From NCBI RefSeq assembly GCF_003268775.1, contig NZ_QLSU01000007.1:276185-340184 (forward strand): a stretch of DNA of 64,000 nucleotides, given 5' to 3'. Positions 1-11,703 of the stretch are shown piece by piece (position 1 is the first letter of the stretch; each line of letters begins with the position of its first letter). This stretch comes from Paraburkholderia unamae (GTDB lineage: Bacteria; Pseudomonadota; Gammaproteobacteria; Burkholderiales; Burkholderiaceae). The position numbers were made by a program, and so were the translations under genes. Under the pieces are notes generated by a model, which searched no databases, had not been told where the DNA came from, and saw only the letters and a program-made list of their open reading frames with translations.

Positions 1-167
1 GTCGGCACGATCGCGTCAGGATTGACCTGACGGTAGGCGGGCTTGAGCTGTTCGCCGCCTTCGCGCACGAGGTGAACCGGCACATAGTCGTACGACAGGT
101 TCTTGACGTTCAGCGCAATACGCACGCGATACGACGCCGAACTGCGGAAATAGCTGTAAAGCTTCAT
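1..167 (-). CDS. maiA: Maleylacetoacetate/maleylpyruvate isomerase, GST zeta family (5' part only)
   Basis: Only the first 55 or so codons are in the window; the gene runs off the left edge. The N-terminus (MKLYSYFRSSASYRVRIALN) is the thioredoxin-like half of zeta-class glutathione transferases, with the SSASYRVR segment that binds glutathione. The family isomerises maleylacetoacetate or maleylpyruvate to the fumaryl form in tyrosine or gentisate breakdown. The next gene upstream on the same strand is a FAH-family hydrolase that would cleave the product, so the pair reads as a two-step catabolic unit. Which substrate is used cannot be decided from this fragment. Confidence 0.9.
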   Translation of the reverse strand, partial: MKLYSYFRSSASYRVRIALNVKNLSYDYVPVHLVREGGEQLKPAYRQVNPDAIVP

Positions 168-211
168 GCTCCTCTCTTGCTCCTCTTGTTTCTTGACTGG
201 GCTCGCGCCGC

Positions 212-910
212 TCAGACGACCCGCACGGCGAACTCGCCAATCCCGGCCACGCCGCCCGTCATCAGGTCGCCCTTCACCACCGCGCCCACGCCCTCGGGCG
301 TGCCCGTGAAGATGAGGTCGCCCGCTTTCAGCTCGAAAAGCGTGGAAAGGAATGCGATCGTGTCGGCAACGGGCCAAATCATCTGCGAAATATCCGAGCG
401 CTGCTTGTCCTCGCCGTTGACCGCGAGCCAGATTTCGCCTTGCGCCAGCTGGCCGATCTGCGAAACCGGATGAATCGGGCCGATGGGCGCCGAATGGTCG
501 AAGCCCTTGGCCGTGTCCCACGGACGGCCGAGCTTCTTCGCTTCGCCTTGCAGGTCGCGGCGGGTCATGTCGAGACCGAGCGCGTAGCCATACACATGGT
601 CGAGCGCGCTCGCGACGGGAATGTCCTTGCCGCCCTTGCCGATGGCCGCGACGAGTTCCATCTCGAAGTGCACGTTCTGCGACTGCGCCGGATACGGGAA
701 CTCGCCGGTCGAGCCGGGGGCAACGTAGAGCACGGCGTCGGCAGGCTTGGCGAAGAAGAACGGCGGCTCGCGGTTCGGATCGTGGCCCATCTCGCGCGCA
801 TGGGCTTCGTAGTTGCGGCCAACGCAGTAGATGCGGCGCACCGGAAAGCGCGCGTCACTGCCGGCAACCGGCACCGAGGCGAGCGGCGCCGGTTCGAATA
901 CGTAGGTCAT
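212..910 (-). CDS. Fumarylacetoacetate hydrolase (FAH) family protein, probably fumarylpyruvate hydrolase
   Basis: A 232-residue cytoplasmic enzyme. The FAH fold is shown by YCVGRNYEAHAREMG, by the metal-binding HFEMELVAAIG and GLDMTRRDLQ segments (Glu, Glu, Asp ligands) and by FTGTPEGVGAV near the C-terminus. Its short length fits the FahA/fumarylpyruvate hydrolase branch rather than the 420-residue tyrosine-pathway enzyme. The start at 910 is chosen because the family begins just before this Met; upstream codons give non-homologous residues. It lies 44 bases upstream of the isomerase and is probably cotranscribed with it, hydrolysing fumarylpyruvate or fumarylacetoacetate. Substrate is inferred from context. 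Confidence 0.85.
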   Translation of the reverse strand: MTYVFEPAPLASVPVAGSDARFPVRRIYCVGRNYEAHAREMGHDPNREPPFFFAKPADAVLYVAPGSTGEFPYPAQSQNVHFEMELVAAIGKGGKDIPVASALDHVYGYALGLDMTRRDLQGEAKKLGRPWDTAKGFDHSAPIGPIHPVSQIGQLAQGEIWLAVNGEDKQRSDISQMIWPVADTIAFLSTLFELKAGDLIFTGTPEGVGAVVKGDLMTGGVAGIGEFAVRVV

Positions 911-1180
911 GGAGTTCTCCGTCTTTGTGTGGGCGCGTGCGCGAGGCACGCAGGCGTAGCGGGATGGGCACGGCTTGCGCCGTCCGGTTGGTCAATCGCG
1001 AGTGTAACGCGCGGCGGCGGGCGTGCGCGGCTTGCACTTCGCGCGCGCGGCCTCGCCGGCCGGACGTGGGCGCCGGTATGCCCGGCGAGGGGCGGCGCGC
1101 TCGTGCGATACTTCGCGCATCCCCCATTTCAATACGATGGCGGCCTTTGCCGCACGCCGTCGAACGAACCGCGCCAGCCC

Positions 1181-2143
1181 ATGACCACCGCCGATTCCAC
1201 TGACATCTTCCCGTGCGCCCGCTTCATCAAGGAGATCGGCCGCGGCCCTCACGGCGCGCGCTCGCTCTCGTCGGAAGACACGCACGCGCTCTACGCCGCG
1301 ATGCTCGACGGCCGCGTGCCCGAACTCGAACTGGGCGCGGTGCTGCTCGCTTACCGCCTCAAAGGTGAAACCGCGGACGAACTCGCCGCCATGCTCGGCG
1401 CCGCGCACGCCTCGTTCGCGCCGCTCGCGGCGCCGCAAGGCGATTACCGCGCCGTGTCGATCCCGAGCTACAACGGTGCACGCAAGCAGCCCAATCTCGT
1501 GCCGCTGCTCGCCCTGCTGCTCGCACGCGAAGGCGTGCCGACGCTCGTGCACGGCGTCACCACCGATCCGGGCCGCGTGACGAGCGCCGAGATCTTCGCG
1601 GCGCTCAACCAGCCCGAAGCCGGGGATCATGCCGGGGTCGAGTCGCAACTGGCTACGCGCCGCGTGGCGTTCGCCTCGATCGAAACGCTCGCGCCGAAGG
1701 TGGCGCGCCTGCTCTCGCTGCGCCGTCGCATGGGCGTGCGCAACTCCACGCATACGCTCGTGAAGCTGCTGCAACCGTTCGCGCAGCCGGGCCTGCGTCT
1801 CGTGAACTACACGCATCCGCCGTATCGCGAAAGCCTGAGCGCGCTCTTCGCGGCGCACCCGGACGCGGCCATTGGCGGCGCGCTGCTCGCGCGCGGCACC
1901 GAAGGCGAAGCCGTCGCGGACACGCGGCGTCAGGTGCAGGTCGACTGGCTGCACGACGGCATCTGCGAAACGCTGGTCGAACCGGAGCGCTCGTCGCCCG
2001 GCGCACCCGAAGTCGATCTCCCCGAGGGCCGCGACGCGCCCACTACGGCCGCCTGGATCGAGGCCGTGTTGCGCGGCGAAGCGCCGGTGCCGGAGGCGAT
2101 CACGCGCCAGATCGAGACGATCAAGCGCATCGCCAAGCGCTAA
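1181..2143 (+). CDS. ybiB: DNA-binding protein YbiB (anthranilate phosphoribosyltransferase-like)
   Basis: A 320-residue protein of the TrpD2/YbiB family, which has the fold of anthranilate phosphoribosyltransferase but binds nucleic acid and lacks that enzyme activity in characterised members. The N-terminal helical part (FIKEIGRGPHGARSLS, ELGAVLLAYRLKGE) and the glycine-rich SIPSYNGARKQPNLVPLLALLL segment are typical. The start at 1181 gives the family N-terminus; the open frame continues upstream but that extension runs over the divergent FAH gene and its promoter. It stands alone, followed by the leuA leader region. Physiological role is unclear; a link to the LexA/SOS regulon is known in E. 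coli, but no LexA box was recognised here. Confidence 0.85.
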   Translation: MTTADSTDIFPCARFIKEIGRGPHGARSLSSEDTHALYAAMLDGRVPELELGAVLLAYRLKGETADELAAMLGAAHASFAPLAAPQGDYRAVSIPSYNGARKQPNLVPLLALLLAREGVPTLVHGVTTDPGRVTSAEIFAALNQPEAGDHAGVESQLATRRVAFASIETLAPKVARLLSLRRRMGVRNSTHTLVKLLQPFAQPGLRLVNYTHPPYRESLSALFAAHPDAAIGGALLARGTEGEAVADTRRQVQVDWLHDGICETLVEPERSSPGAPEVDLPEGRDAPTTAAWIEAVLRGEAPVPEAITRQIETIKRIAKR

Positions 2144-2295
2144 AAAGCGAACCCCAAAAGACCTCGCCCGATCCGCTGAAAGCCTTGCGGCACGGGCGAC
2201 CCGCGCGTTCGCTCCCACCTTTGTCCGCCAACGCATCGACGCGCTTCATCAGCCATCTTCGGGCATCTTCACGCGGCCAATCTGCAAATTCGTTG

Positions 2296-2325
2296 TTGAC
2301 ACACGCATTCGCCCTGATTTACATT
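2296..2325 (+). promoter_or_regulatory. Predicted sigma-70 promoter of the leuA leader transcript
   Basis: A perfect -35 hexamer TTGACA (2296-2301) lies 17-18 bases ahead of a -10-like TTACAT/TACATT (2319-2325). Transcription would start near 2331-2332, on or next to the ATG of the leader peptide. A 9-base inverted repeat, ACGCATTCG (2303-2311) and CGAATGCGT (2329-2337), flanks the -10 box and could be an operator. Confidence 0.55.
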
Positions 2326-2331
2326 GGACGA

Positions 2332-2403
2332 ATGCGTTCCTACCCGAACACCCTCCGAATTACCTTCGGCCGACTATCGGCCCTATCGCTACGCCTAGCC
2401 TAA
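2332..2403 (+). CDS. leuL: Putative leu leader peptide (23 aa) for attenuation of leuA
   Basis: A 23-codon frame with five leucines, four of them CTA and all four within the last nine codons (codons 15, 18, 20, 22), ending at TAA 2401-2403. CTA is the rarest leucine codon in such high-GC genomes; nearby genes use CTG or CTC almost throughout. Rare cognate codons clustered in a short reading frame ahead of a leucine biosynthesis gene are the hallmark of ribosome-mediated transcription attenuation. The hexamer CGCTAC (2387-2392), inside the CTA cluster, can pair with GTAGCG (2411-2416), giving an RNA arm that a stalled ribosome would mask. No ribosome-binding site precedes the ATG, and the predicted transcription start coincides with it, so the peptide may be translated from a leaderless RNA. 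No U-run terminator was found, so the full mechanism is not shown. Confidence 0.6.
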   Translation: MRSYPNTLRITFGRLSALSLRLA

Positions 2404-4387
<1,984 letters not shown>

Positions 4388-4514
4388 GGCGGCCGGAGAC
4401 AGTTTGCAGTTCAGCAGGACAGATGCAGCGCCGTTGAGCGCTGGCGGCAAAACGGGCCGCCGGCGTGCGCCTGAAACGCCTAACCGGCGCTTCAGCGAGT
4501 GGACTGACCGGTCA

Positions 4515-4898
4515 TCACTCGATCGCGCAACGTGTCGCTTGCCACGCGAGCAGACGCCAGTGACCACCCTCCTGCGTCTGGATCGCCGTGTAGGCAATCG
4601 GAAAGAGCAGCGCGCCGTTGTTCGCTTCCATCTCGATCAGCACGCGCCCGGAGATCACGCAAGCTTCGTTGCCCACGGGCAGCACGTCCTGCGACTGGAT
4701 CTCGATTTGCCGGTAGCGTCGGCGGCCCGCCGTGATCGCGTCGATGAACTGTTGCTTGGTCTCGCGTTTGCCGTTCGTATGGATGAACGTCGCGTTATCG
4801 GCGAGCAACTGGTCCAGCGACGTGCCGTCGCCGTCCACCATCGCGCGAAAGCGCTCGCGCTCCAGACCGCGAATCGCATCGATTACTTTTGCCGCCAT
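4515..4898 (-). CDS. Nuclear transport factor 2 (SnoaL/DUF4440) family protein
   Basis: A 127-residue small alpha-beta barrel protein. The sequence has the DUF4440 pattern: an N-terminal helix ending FRAMVDGDGTSLDQLLADNATFIHTNGKRETKQQFIDAI, then strands including YRQIEIQSQDVLPVGNEACVISG and a final GHWRLLAWQATR. The start at 4898 (MAAKVIDAIRG) matches where the family begins; open sequence further upstream has no such similarity. It is a single gene convergent with leuA. Members include polyketide cyclase-like and ketosteroid isomerase-like proteins, but no catalytic residues define a substrate here. Confidence 0.75.
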   Translation of the reverse strand: MAAKVIDAIRGLERERFRAMVDGDGTSLDQLLADNATFIHTNGKRETKQQFIDAITAGRRRYRQIEIQSQDVLPVGNEACVISGRVLIEMEANNGALLFPIAYTAIQTQEGGHWRLLAWQATRCAIE

Positions 4899-5351
4899 CG
4901 CTCGAGCCCCTTGCGCGCCGGTCCGCGCGCTCCACGCAGACCCACGCCGAAGATTTTCTGCATGCGCCTGGCTGAAATTTATACCAGGATTTGACGCGTG
5001 GATACTTGCGATCAAAAGTGACATCCCCATATGTGAGGCGTACGCCACCCGCCGAACCGGCCCACCCTTGCCGGCCGCGCTCCATTGTCGCAGCGCAGCA
5101 CTTTCGGCTTTGTCCGATGTCTATTAGTCAGATTCCGTGGCAAAGTCCGGGCGCAACGCCGCCCACCAAGGTCGTTGATTCCAACCCTTATTTCTCCGCG
5201 CGCTCGCGCCGGACTGCTGTCCCGATCTAGAGTGTTCCTTCGGCCCGCCCCATGTGCGGACCCGCGCCGGGCCGCAAGCCCCGTCCCGCTTGCCCGCCGC
5301 GATTTTGGTGTAATCTATCGATACAACCATTTCGATAGGAATCAAGGAACC
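4899..5351. other. Intergenic region upstream of the DUF4440 gene and rpoH
   Basis: About 450 bases with no supported gene. Short open frames on both strands are arginine- and proline-rich shadows. The right end leads into the rpoH promoter. Confidence 0.5.
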
Positions 5352-5380
5352 TTGAAGCCCCTACAGACTCCAAGTATTAG
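5352..5380 (+). promoter_or_regulatory. Predicted promoter of rpoH
   Basis: TTGAAG (5352-5357), 17 bases, then TATTAG (5375-5380) make a reasonable vegetative promoter; the preceding C gives CTTGAA, which also resembles a sigma-32 -35 box. The CIRCE element begins inside the -10 hexamer, so a bound HrcA would block polymerase. Confidence 0.5.
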
Positions 5381-5403
5381 CACTCGGTGATTCAGAGTGC
5401 TAA
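5377..5403 (+). promoter_or_regulatory. CIRCE element (HrcA operator) in front of rpoH
   Basis: TTAGCACTC, nine bases, GAGTGCTAA: a perfect match to the CIRCE consensus, the binding site of the heat-shock repressor HrcA. It overlaps the predicted -10 box and start site 56 bases upstream of the rpoH start codon. This would place the heat-shock sigma factor itself under HrcA control. Confidence 0.9.
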
Positions 5404-5458
5404 CATCCACCGTGGAGTCGCAGTCTGACTTTTGCAAGATTCCTAAGGAGTTCGCTAC

Positions 5459-6394
<936 letters not shown>

Positions 6395-6420
6395 GCGTCA
6401 GCCCGGAAACCGTACCGAAA

Positions 6421-6447
6421 GCCCCGTTCCCGCGAACGGGGCTTTTT
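6421..6447 (+). terminator. Rho-independent terminator of rpoH
   Basis: A 9-base-pair GC-rich stem GCCCCGTTC/GAACGGGGC with a 4-base loop is followed directly by TTTTTC, 26 bases after the rpoH stop codon. Confidence 0.9.
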
Positions 6448-6619
6448 CTTTTGCACGCTCCTGCACACTGCTTACGCCCCTGCGCACCCTCGCGCCCGTC
6501 AGCCCGCTGCACACCTTCGCACCGGCCGCGCTGATTCCACCCTAAGATGATTTCGAGGTGATGAGCCCCAGGCCGCGCGGCGGTCTGGCCTGACAACGCG
6601 CTCAAGGGCAACCGTCGTC

Positions 6620-6931
6620 ATGATCTCTGCATCCGGTCAACGCCCCCGCGCGGCGCTCCCGCTGCGCGCGCGGATCGTCCAGTGGACGCGCGGCCCCACG
6701 TTCGCGCGCGACATCGTCCTCGTCCTCGCCATCAAGCTCGTGCTGCTGCTGGCGCTCAAATACGCGTTCTTCAATCACCCGCAGGCCGAAGACATGCGCA
6801 TGGCGCCTGCCGCCGTGGCGCAGGCCATTCTCTCCGTGCCGATGCCGCCCACGGCCGCGCCGCCGGCGTCGCCATCGCAACAAGGAACGCAACGAGGAAA
6901 CGCGCAAGGAGAGCGCCATGCCCACGATTGA
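6620..6931 (+). CDS. cydP: Cytochrome bd oxidase putative small subunit CydP
   Basis: A 103-residue protein with one membrane segment ([21 protein letters not shown], about residues 31-51) followed by a short Pro/Ala tail ending in a histidine-rich HAHD. Small single-span proteins of this kind directly upstream of cydAB are the CydP family of beta- and gamma-proteobacteria, thought to support assembly or stability of the oxidase. Its stop lies 14 bases inside cydA, so the two are translationally coupled. No separate cydX-like frame was found after cydB. Confidence 0.75.
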   Translation: MISASGQRPRAALPLRARIVQWTRGPTFARDIVLVLAIKLVLLLALKYAFFNHPQAEDMRMAPAAVAQAILSVPMPPTAAPPASPSQQGTQRGNAQGERHAHD

Positions 6932-8510
6932 AACAGTGGATCTTTCGCGGCTTCAGTTCGCCATCACCGCGCTTTACCACTTCCTGTTCGTGCCGCTCAC
7001 GCTCGGCCTGTCGTGGCTGCTCGTCATCATGGAGTCCGTCTACGTGATGACCGGCAAGGTGATCTACAAGGACATGACGCTGTTCTGGGGCAAGCTCTTC
7101 GCCATCAACTTCGCGATGGGCGTCACCACCGGCCTCACCATGGAGTTCCAGTTCGGCACCAACTGGTCCTACTACTCGCACTACGTGGGCGACATCTTCG
7201 GCGTGCCGCTCGCCGTGGAAGGGCTCGCGGCCTTCTTCCTCGAATCGACCTTCGTCGGCCTGTTCTTCTTCGGCTGGAATCGCCTGTCGAAAGGCGCGCA
7301 CCTGTTCACCACGTTTCTCGTCGCGCTCGGCTCGAACCTCTCGGCGCTGTGGATTCTCATCGCCAACGGCTGGATGCAGAACCCCGTGGGCGCGGCGTTC
7401 AACTACGAGACCATGCGCATGGAGCTCACCAGCCTGTTCGAGGTGATCTTCAATCCTGTCGCGCAGGTGAAGTTCGTGCACACGGTTTCGGCCGGCTACG
7501 TGACGGCCTCGATGTTCGTGCTCGGCATCTCGTCGTGGTACCTGCTGCGCCGCCGCGACGTGGAGTTCGCGCTGCGCTCGTTCGCCATCGCCGCCGGCTT
7601 TGGCCTCGCGTCCACCCTATGCGTGCTGATCCTCGGCGACGAATCGGGCTACACCGACGGCGAAGTGCAGCAGGTCAAGCTCGCCGCCATCGAGGCCGAA
7701 TGGGACACCGCGCCCGCGCCCGCGCCCTTCACGCTGTTCGGCCTGCCCAACCAGAAAGAGGAACGCACCGACTACGCGATCCGCATTCCCTGGCTCATGG
7801 GCATCATCGCCACACGCTCGATCGACACGCCCGTCATCGGCCTGAAGGACCTGATGGGCCGCGCCGAAGTGCGCATCCGCAACGGCATGCTGGCCTACGC
7901 CGCGCTGCAAAAGATGAAAGAAGGCACCGACGACACCCAGACGCGCGACGTGTTCGAAGCGCACAAGGCCGACCTCGGCTACGGGCTGCTCTTGAAGCGG
8001 TTCACGCCGAACGTGGTCGACGCGACTTCCGCGCAGGTCAGGGCCGCGTCGCGAACGGCGATCCCGCCGGTTGCGCCCGTGTTCTGGTCGTTTCGCGTGA
8101 TGGTGGGCCTCGGCCTTCTCTTTCTCGTGACCTTCGTGCTCGCCTTCGGGTTCTGCGCGCAGCGCTCGCTGCTCAAGGACAACCGCCGCTGGTTCCTGCG
8201 CTGGGCCCTGGTGGCGATTCCGCTGCCCTGGCTCGCCGCCGAGTTCGGCTGGGTCGTCGCGGAACTGGGCCGCCAGCCGTGGACCATCGCCGAAGTGCTG
8301 CCCACGCGCCTTTCGGCGTCGAGCCTTGCGCCCGGCGACGTGATCCTGAGCATCGCGGGCTTCGTGATCTTCTACACGCTGCTCTTCATCATCGAGATCA
8401 CGCTGATGTTCAAGTACGCGCGCCTCGGCCCTTCGTCGCTGCACACGGGACGCTACTTCCACGAGCAGGCTCCGGCCGCGGCGGTGACACGCGGCGGCAG
8501 CGTCGCTTGA
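6918..8510 (+). CDS. cydA: Cytochrome bd ubiquinol oxidase subunit I
   Basis: The haem-bearing subunit of the high-affinity bd-type quinol oxidase in the inner membrane. The 530-residue sequence has the family's nine or so membrane segments. The N-terminal [13 protein letters not shown] carries the haem b595 ligand histidine (residue 21), and [23 protein letters not shown] (about 240-265) is the quinol-loop border. [11 protein letters not shown] follows near residue 390. It overlaps cydP by 14 bases and is followed by cydB after 21 bases. The locus gives oxygen-limited respiration in parallel with the aa3 oxidase encoded further along the window. Confidence 0.96.
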   Translation: MPTIETVDLSRLQFAITALYHFLFVPLTLGLSWLLVIMESVYVMTGKVIYKDMTLFWGKLFAINFAMGVTTGLTMEFQFGTNWSYYSHYVGDIFGVPLAVEGLAAFFLESTFVGLFFFGWNRLSKGAHLFTTFLVALGSNLSALWILIANGWMQNPVGAAFNYETMRMELTSLFEVIFNPVAQVKFVHTVSAGYVTASMFVLGISSWYLLRRRDVEFALRSFAIAAGFGLASTLCVLILGDESGYTDGEVQQVKLAAIEAEWDTAPAPAPFTLFGLPNQKEERTDYAIRIPWLMGIIATRSIDTPVIGLKDLMGRAEVRIRNGMLAYAALQKMKEGTDDTQTRDVFEAHKADLGYGLLLKRFTPNVVDATSAQVRAASRTAIPPVAPVFWSFRVMVGLGLLFLVTFVLAFGFCAQRSLLKDNRRWFLRWALVAIPLPWLAAEFGWVVAELGRQPWTIAEVLPTRLSASSLAPGDVILSIAGFVIFYTLLFIIEITLMFKYARLGPSSLHTGRYFHEQAPAAAVTRGGSVA

Positions 8511-8531
8511 GCGCCATAGAGGACACACGCC

Positions 8532-9668
8532 ATGGACTATGCAACTCTCAAGCTGATCTGGTGGGCGCTGATCGGCGTGCTGCTGATCGGCTTCGCGCTC
8601 ACGGATGGTTTCGACATGGGCGCGGCGGTGCTGCTGCCCTTCATCGGCAAGACCGACGAGGAACGCCGAATCGTCATCAACACGGTTGGCGCGACGTGGG
8701 AAGGCAACCAGGTCTGGTTCATCACGGCGGGCGGGGCCATGTTCGCCGCCTGGCCGCTCGCCTACGCGGCCTCGTTCTCCGGCTTCTACTTCGCGATGCT
8801 GCTCGTGCTCTTCTCGCTGTTCTTCCGGCCCGTGGGCTTCGACTACCGGGGCAAGCGCGTGGACGTGAGATGGCGCCAGGGCTGGGACTGCGGCCTCTTC
8901 ATCGGCGGCTTCGTGCCCGCGCTCGTGTTCGGCGTGGCGTTCGGCAACCTGCTGCAAGGCGTGCCGTTCGTCTACGACACGGATCTGCGCGTGACGTATC
9001 ACGGCAGCTTCTTCGGACTCCTCAATCCCTTCGCACTGATCTGCGGACTCGTGAGCCTTTGCATGCTCACCGCGCACGGCGCGGCGTTCGTGAAGATGAA
9101 GTCCGACGGCGTCGTCGCCATGCGCGCCGCGAAGGCAATCCGGATCTTCTCGGGCCTGACCGTTGTCCTGTTCGTCGTGGCGGGCGCGCTCGTGGCGACG
9201 CTCATCAGCGGCTATACGATCACGTCGCCCGCGCCATTCGACGGCGTGGCCAATCCGCTGCTGAAGACCGTCGAAGCGGGACCGGGCCTCTGGCTTTCGA
9301 ACTACGGGCTCTATCCGTTGACGGCGCTTGCGCCGATCGCAGGCCTGCTTGGCGGCGCGCTTGCATGCGCGCTCGCGGGCTCGCGCTTCGAGCGGCTCAC
9401 GTTCGTGTGCACATCGCTCCAGATCGTCGGCGTGATCCTGACGGCGGGCTTCTCGATGTTCCCGTTCATCATGCCCTCGTCGCTCGACCCGCGTTCGAGC
9501 CTCACGGTCTGGGACGCGACTTCGAGCCAGACCACACTCGAAATCATGCTCGTGGCCGTCATCATCTTCCTGCCGATCGTGCTCGGCTACACCGCCTGGG
9601 TCTATCGCGTGATGCGCGGCAAAATCACCGCCAGCACGATCAAGGAGAATGAGCACACGCTTTATTGA
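8532..9668 (+). CDS. cydB: Cytochrome bd ubiquinol oxidase subunit II
   Basis: A 378-residue membrane protein, the partner of CydA. It begins with the family pattern [23 protein letters not shown] and continues with [22 protein letters not shown], both typical of CydB, with eight or nine hydrophobic segments in all. It is the last gene of the cydPAB operon: a bidirectional terminator starts 34 bases after its stop. Confidence 0.96.
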   Translation: MDYATLKLIWWALIGVLLIGFALTDGFDMGAAVLLPFIGKTDEERRIVINTVGATWEGNQVWFITAGGAMFAAWPLAYAASFSGFYFAMLLVLFSLFFRPVGFDYRGKRVDVRWRQGWDCGLFIGGFVPALVFGVAFGNLLQGVPFVYDTDLRVTYHGSFFGLLNPFALICGLVSLCMLTAHGAAFVKMKSDGVVAMRAAKAIRIFSGLTVVLFVVAGALVATLISGYTITSPAPFDGVANPLLKTVEAGPGLWLSNYGLYPLTALAPIAGLLGGALACALAGSRFERLTFVCTSLQIVGVILTAGFSMFPFIMPSSLDPRSSLTVWDATSSQTTLEIMLVAVIIFLPIVLGYTAWVYRVMRGKITASTIKENEHTLY

Positions 9669-9701
9669 GGCGTACGACGCGTTTTTAGCGGCCCCAAAAG
9701 C

Positions 9702-9736
9702 AAAAACGCCGTGGCGATACACCACGGCGTTTTTTC
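9702..9736. terminator. Bidirectional terminator between cydB and nagE
   Basis: A near-perfect inverted repeat, AAAAACGCCGTGG (9702-9714) and CCACGGCGTTTTT (9722-9734), gives a U-tract on either strand and separates the convergent cyd and nag operons. Confidence 0.9.
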
Positions 9737-9755
9737 ATTCGCGTGCGCGAATCGT

Positions 9756-11507
9756 TCAGGCAGTCTGGAGCGCCAGTTCGCGCGCGTAACGCGCCGCCGC
9801 TTCGCCCACCACGATGTGCAGCGTATCCGTCGAGACCCAGGCCACGTCGAGCGCGCCCAGCTTCGCACGCTCAACCGCCGCCGGGTCGCGCACGATCACG
9901 CGCAGGCGCGTGGCCGCCACCGCGTCGAGCGAGACGATGTTCGCCGCGCCGCCGAACACCGCCAGCCAGCGCGACGGATTCGGATCGAGCGGGCCCTGCG
10001 CCGAAGGCGCACTCGTGATTGCAGGCGCACTCGCAGTCGCTTGCGTTGCCTGAGCCGCGGGCTGCGCCGCCAGTGCCTTCGCCGCGCCCGCACCACCCCG
10101 CGCGATTTCGCTGCGGATTTCATCGGCGATGATGTCCGCTTCCGGTCCGATGATGACCTGCACGCTTTCACCGCCGCGCTTGAGCACGCCGCGCGCGCCG
10201 ATCGCCTTCAATGCCGGTTCCGAGACATGCGCGGGATCGGCCACCGAGAGACGCAGGCGCGTCGTGCAGGCATCGACCACCTTCAGGTTGGCCGCGCCGC
10301 CAAGCGCGTCGATATAGCGAGCCGCTCGCGTGAGCGACGTGGCCGCAGCGGCGACACCCGACATCGACGAAGCAATGGCCGTGTCGCCCGCCGACGCTTC
10401 ACGGCCCGGCGTGGGCAGGTTGAAGCGGCGGATGAAAAAGCGGAACAGCGCGTAGTACACGACCGCATAGGCCACGCCCAGCGGGATCGCATACCAGCCA
10501 TGCGTGGAGAGCCCATAGTTCAGCACATAGTCGATCGCGCCCGCCGAGAACGTGAAGCCGAGCTTGATGCCGAGCAGCGAGCAGATTGCGAGCGACAGCC
10601 CCGTGAGCACCGCGTGGATCGCGTAGAGCACGGGCGCAAGGAACATGAACGTGAATTCGATCGGCTCGGTCACGCCCGTGAGGAACGAGGTGAGCGCCAT
10701 CGACATCAGCAGGCCCGCCACCATCGCGCGCTTTTCCTTCGGCGCCTCGTGCAGCATGGCGAGACACGCGGCCGGCAGACCGAACATCATCACCGGGAAA
10801 AAGCCCGCCATGAAGCTGCCCGCCGTGGGGTCGCCCGCGAAGAAGCGGTGCAGGTCGCCCGTCACCGCCGCGCCGCCGGCCGCCGGCGTGAACGAGCCGA
10901 ACACGAACCACACGAGCGAGTTGAGGATGTGATGCAGCCCGGTGACGAGCAGCAAGCGGTTGAGCAAGCCGTACACGAACGTGCCGATCGCGCCCGCCGT
11001 GGTGAGCCAGTGACCGGCCGTGTCGATCACGCCCTGCACCGGTCCCCACACATAGCCGAACACGATGCCCAGCACGAGGCACGCGAGCCCGGTGACAATG
11101 GGCACGAATCGTTTGCCGCCGAAGAACGCAAGGAACTCGGGCAGCTTGATGTCCTTGAAGCGGTTGTACAGCATGCCCGCAACGACGCCGGCGACCACGC
11201 CCGACAACACGCCCATGTTGAGCTTGTCGTTGATGTCCTTCATCACGGCGGTCTGGACCAGATAGCCCAGCGCGCCCGCGAGCGCCGCGACGCCGTTGTT
11301 TTCCTTCGCGAAGCCCACCGCGATGCCGATCGCGAACAGCAACGGCAGGTTATCGAAGATCGCGCCGCCCGCGTCGGCGATGATCTTGATGTTGAACATG
11401 TCGGCCTGCCCGAAACGAAGCAGGATGCCGGCGACCGGCAGCACTGCGATCGGAAGCATCAGCGCGCGGCCGAGGCTTTGTATCTTGAGAAACGGATTGC
11501 CATCCAT
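9756..11507 (-). CDS. nagE: N-acetylglucosamine PTS permease, EIIC-EIIB plus a second EIIB-like domain
   Basis: Imports and phosphorylates N-acetylglucosamine. Of 583 residues, 1 to about 375 form the membrane EIIC domain of the glucose/GlcNAc family (for example FGLPAACLAMLHEAPKEKR and GVTEPIEFTFMFLAPVLY). An EIIB domain follows with its phosphorylated cysteine in DACTTRLRL (C414). A second EIIB-like domain occupies about 505-583, but there the equivalent position is alanine (A531 in AATRLRV), so it cannot carry the phosphate. It is the last gene of the nag operon and would receive phosphate from the EIIA domain of the fusion protein encoded upstream. Confidence 0.93.
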   Translation of the reverse strand: MDGNPFLKIQSLGRALMLPIAVLPVAGILLRFGQADMFNIKIIADAGGAIFDNLPLLFAIGIAVGFAKENNGVAALAGALGYLVQTAVMKDINDKLNMGVLSGVVAGVVAGMLYNRFKDIKLPEFLAFFGGKRFVPIVTGLACLVLGIVFGYVWGPVQGVIDTAGHWLTTAGAIGTFVYGLLNRLLLVTGLHHILNSLVWFVFGSFTPAAGGAAVTGDLHRFFAGDPTAGSFMAGFFPVMMFGLPAACLAMLHEAPKEKRAMVAGLLMSMALTSFLTGVTEPIEFTFMFLAPVLYAIHAVLTGLSLAICSLLGIKLGFTFSAGAIDYVLNYGLSTHGWYAIPLGVAYAVVYYALFRFFIRRFNLPTPGREASAGDTAIASSMSGVAAAATSLTRAARYIDALGGAANLKVVDACTTRLRLSVADPAHVSEPALKAIGARGVLKRGGESVQVIIGPEADIIADEIRSEIARGGAGAAKALAAQPAAQATQATASAPAITSAPSAQGPLDPNPSRWLAVFGGAANIVSLDAVAATRLRVIVRDPAAVERAKLGALDVAWVSTDTLHIVVGEAAARYARELALQTA

Positions 11508-11655
11508 TGAACTGCCTCCAGTCCCTGTCTCTTGCGTGACGTACGTGGGTGAGAGAGGCCGGCGCGCGATCGCTGCGCACGCCGGCGCATTTTTTAAGGA
11601 TTACTTAAAGCGTGGTGAATAGAGAAACTCGATCGAACCCTCGATCAAACAATCG

Positions 11656-11703
11656 ACCGAACGATCAACCGAACGATCAACCGAACGATCAACCGAACGA
11701 TCA
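11656..11703. repeat. Four perfect tandem copies of a 12-bp unit
   Basis: ACCGAACGATCA is repeated four times without error between nagE and the fusion PTS gene. The last three bases are the stop codon of the fusion gene, and because the unit is 12 bases the stop is repeated in frame in every copy when read on the minus strand (TGA TCG TTC GGT). A partly matching copy precedes the block. Confidence 0.9.

Noticed and set aside
440..1180. Long N-terminal extension of ybiB
   Set aside because: The frame runs antisense through the FAH gene and its upstream region and reads as Arg/Gly-rich shadow; the YbiB family begins at 1181.
7013..9652. 879-codon open frame on the plus strand over cydA/cydB
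   Set aside because: It is a +2 shadow of two well-supported genes, rich in Arg, His and Pro, a common effect of high GC.
7617..9725. 702-codon open frame on the minus strand
   Set aside because: Antisense to cydA and cydB with shadow composition.
11656..11703. CRISPR array
   Set aside because: The 12-bp units are directly adjacent with no spacers and there are no cas genes.
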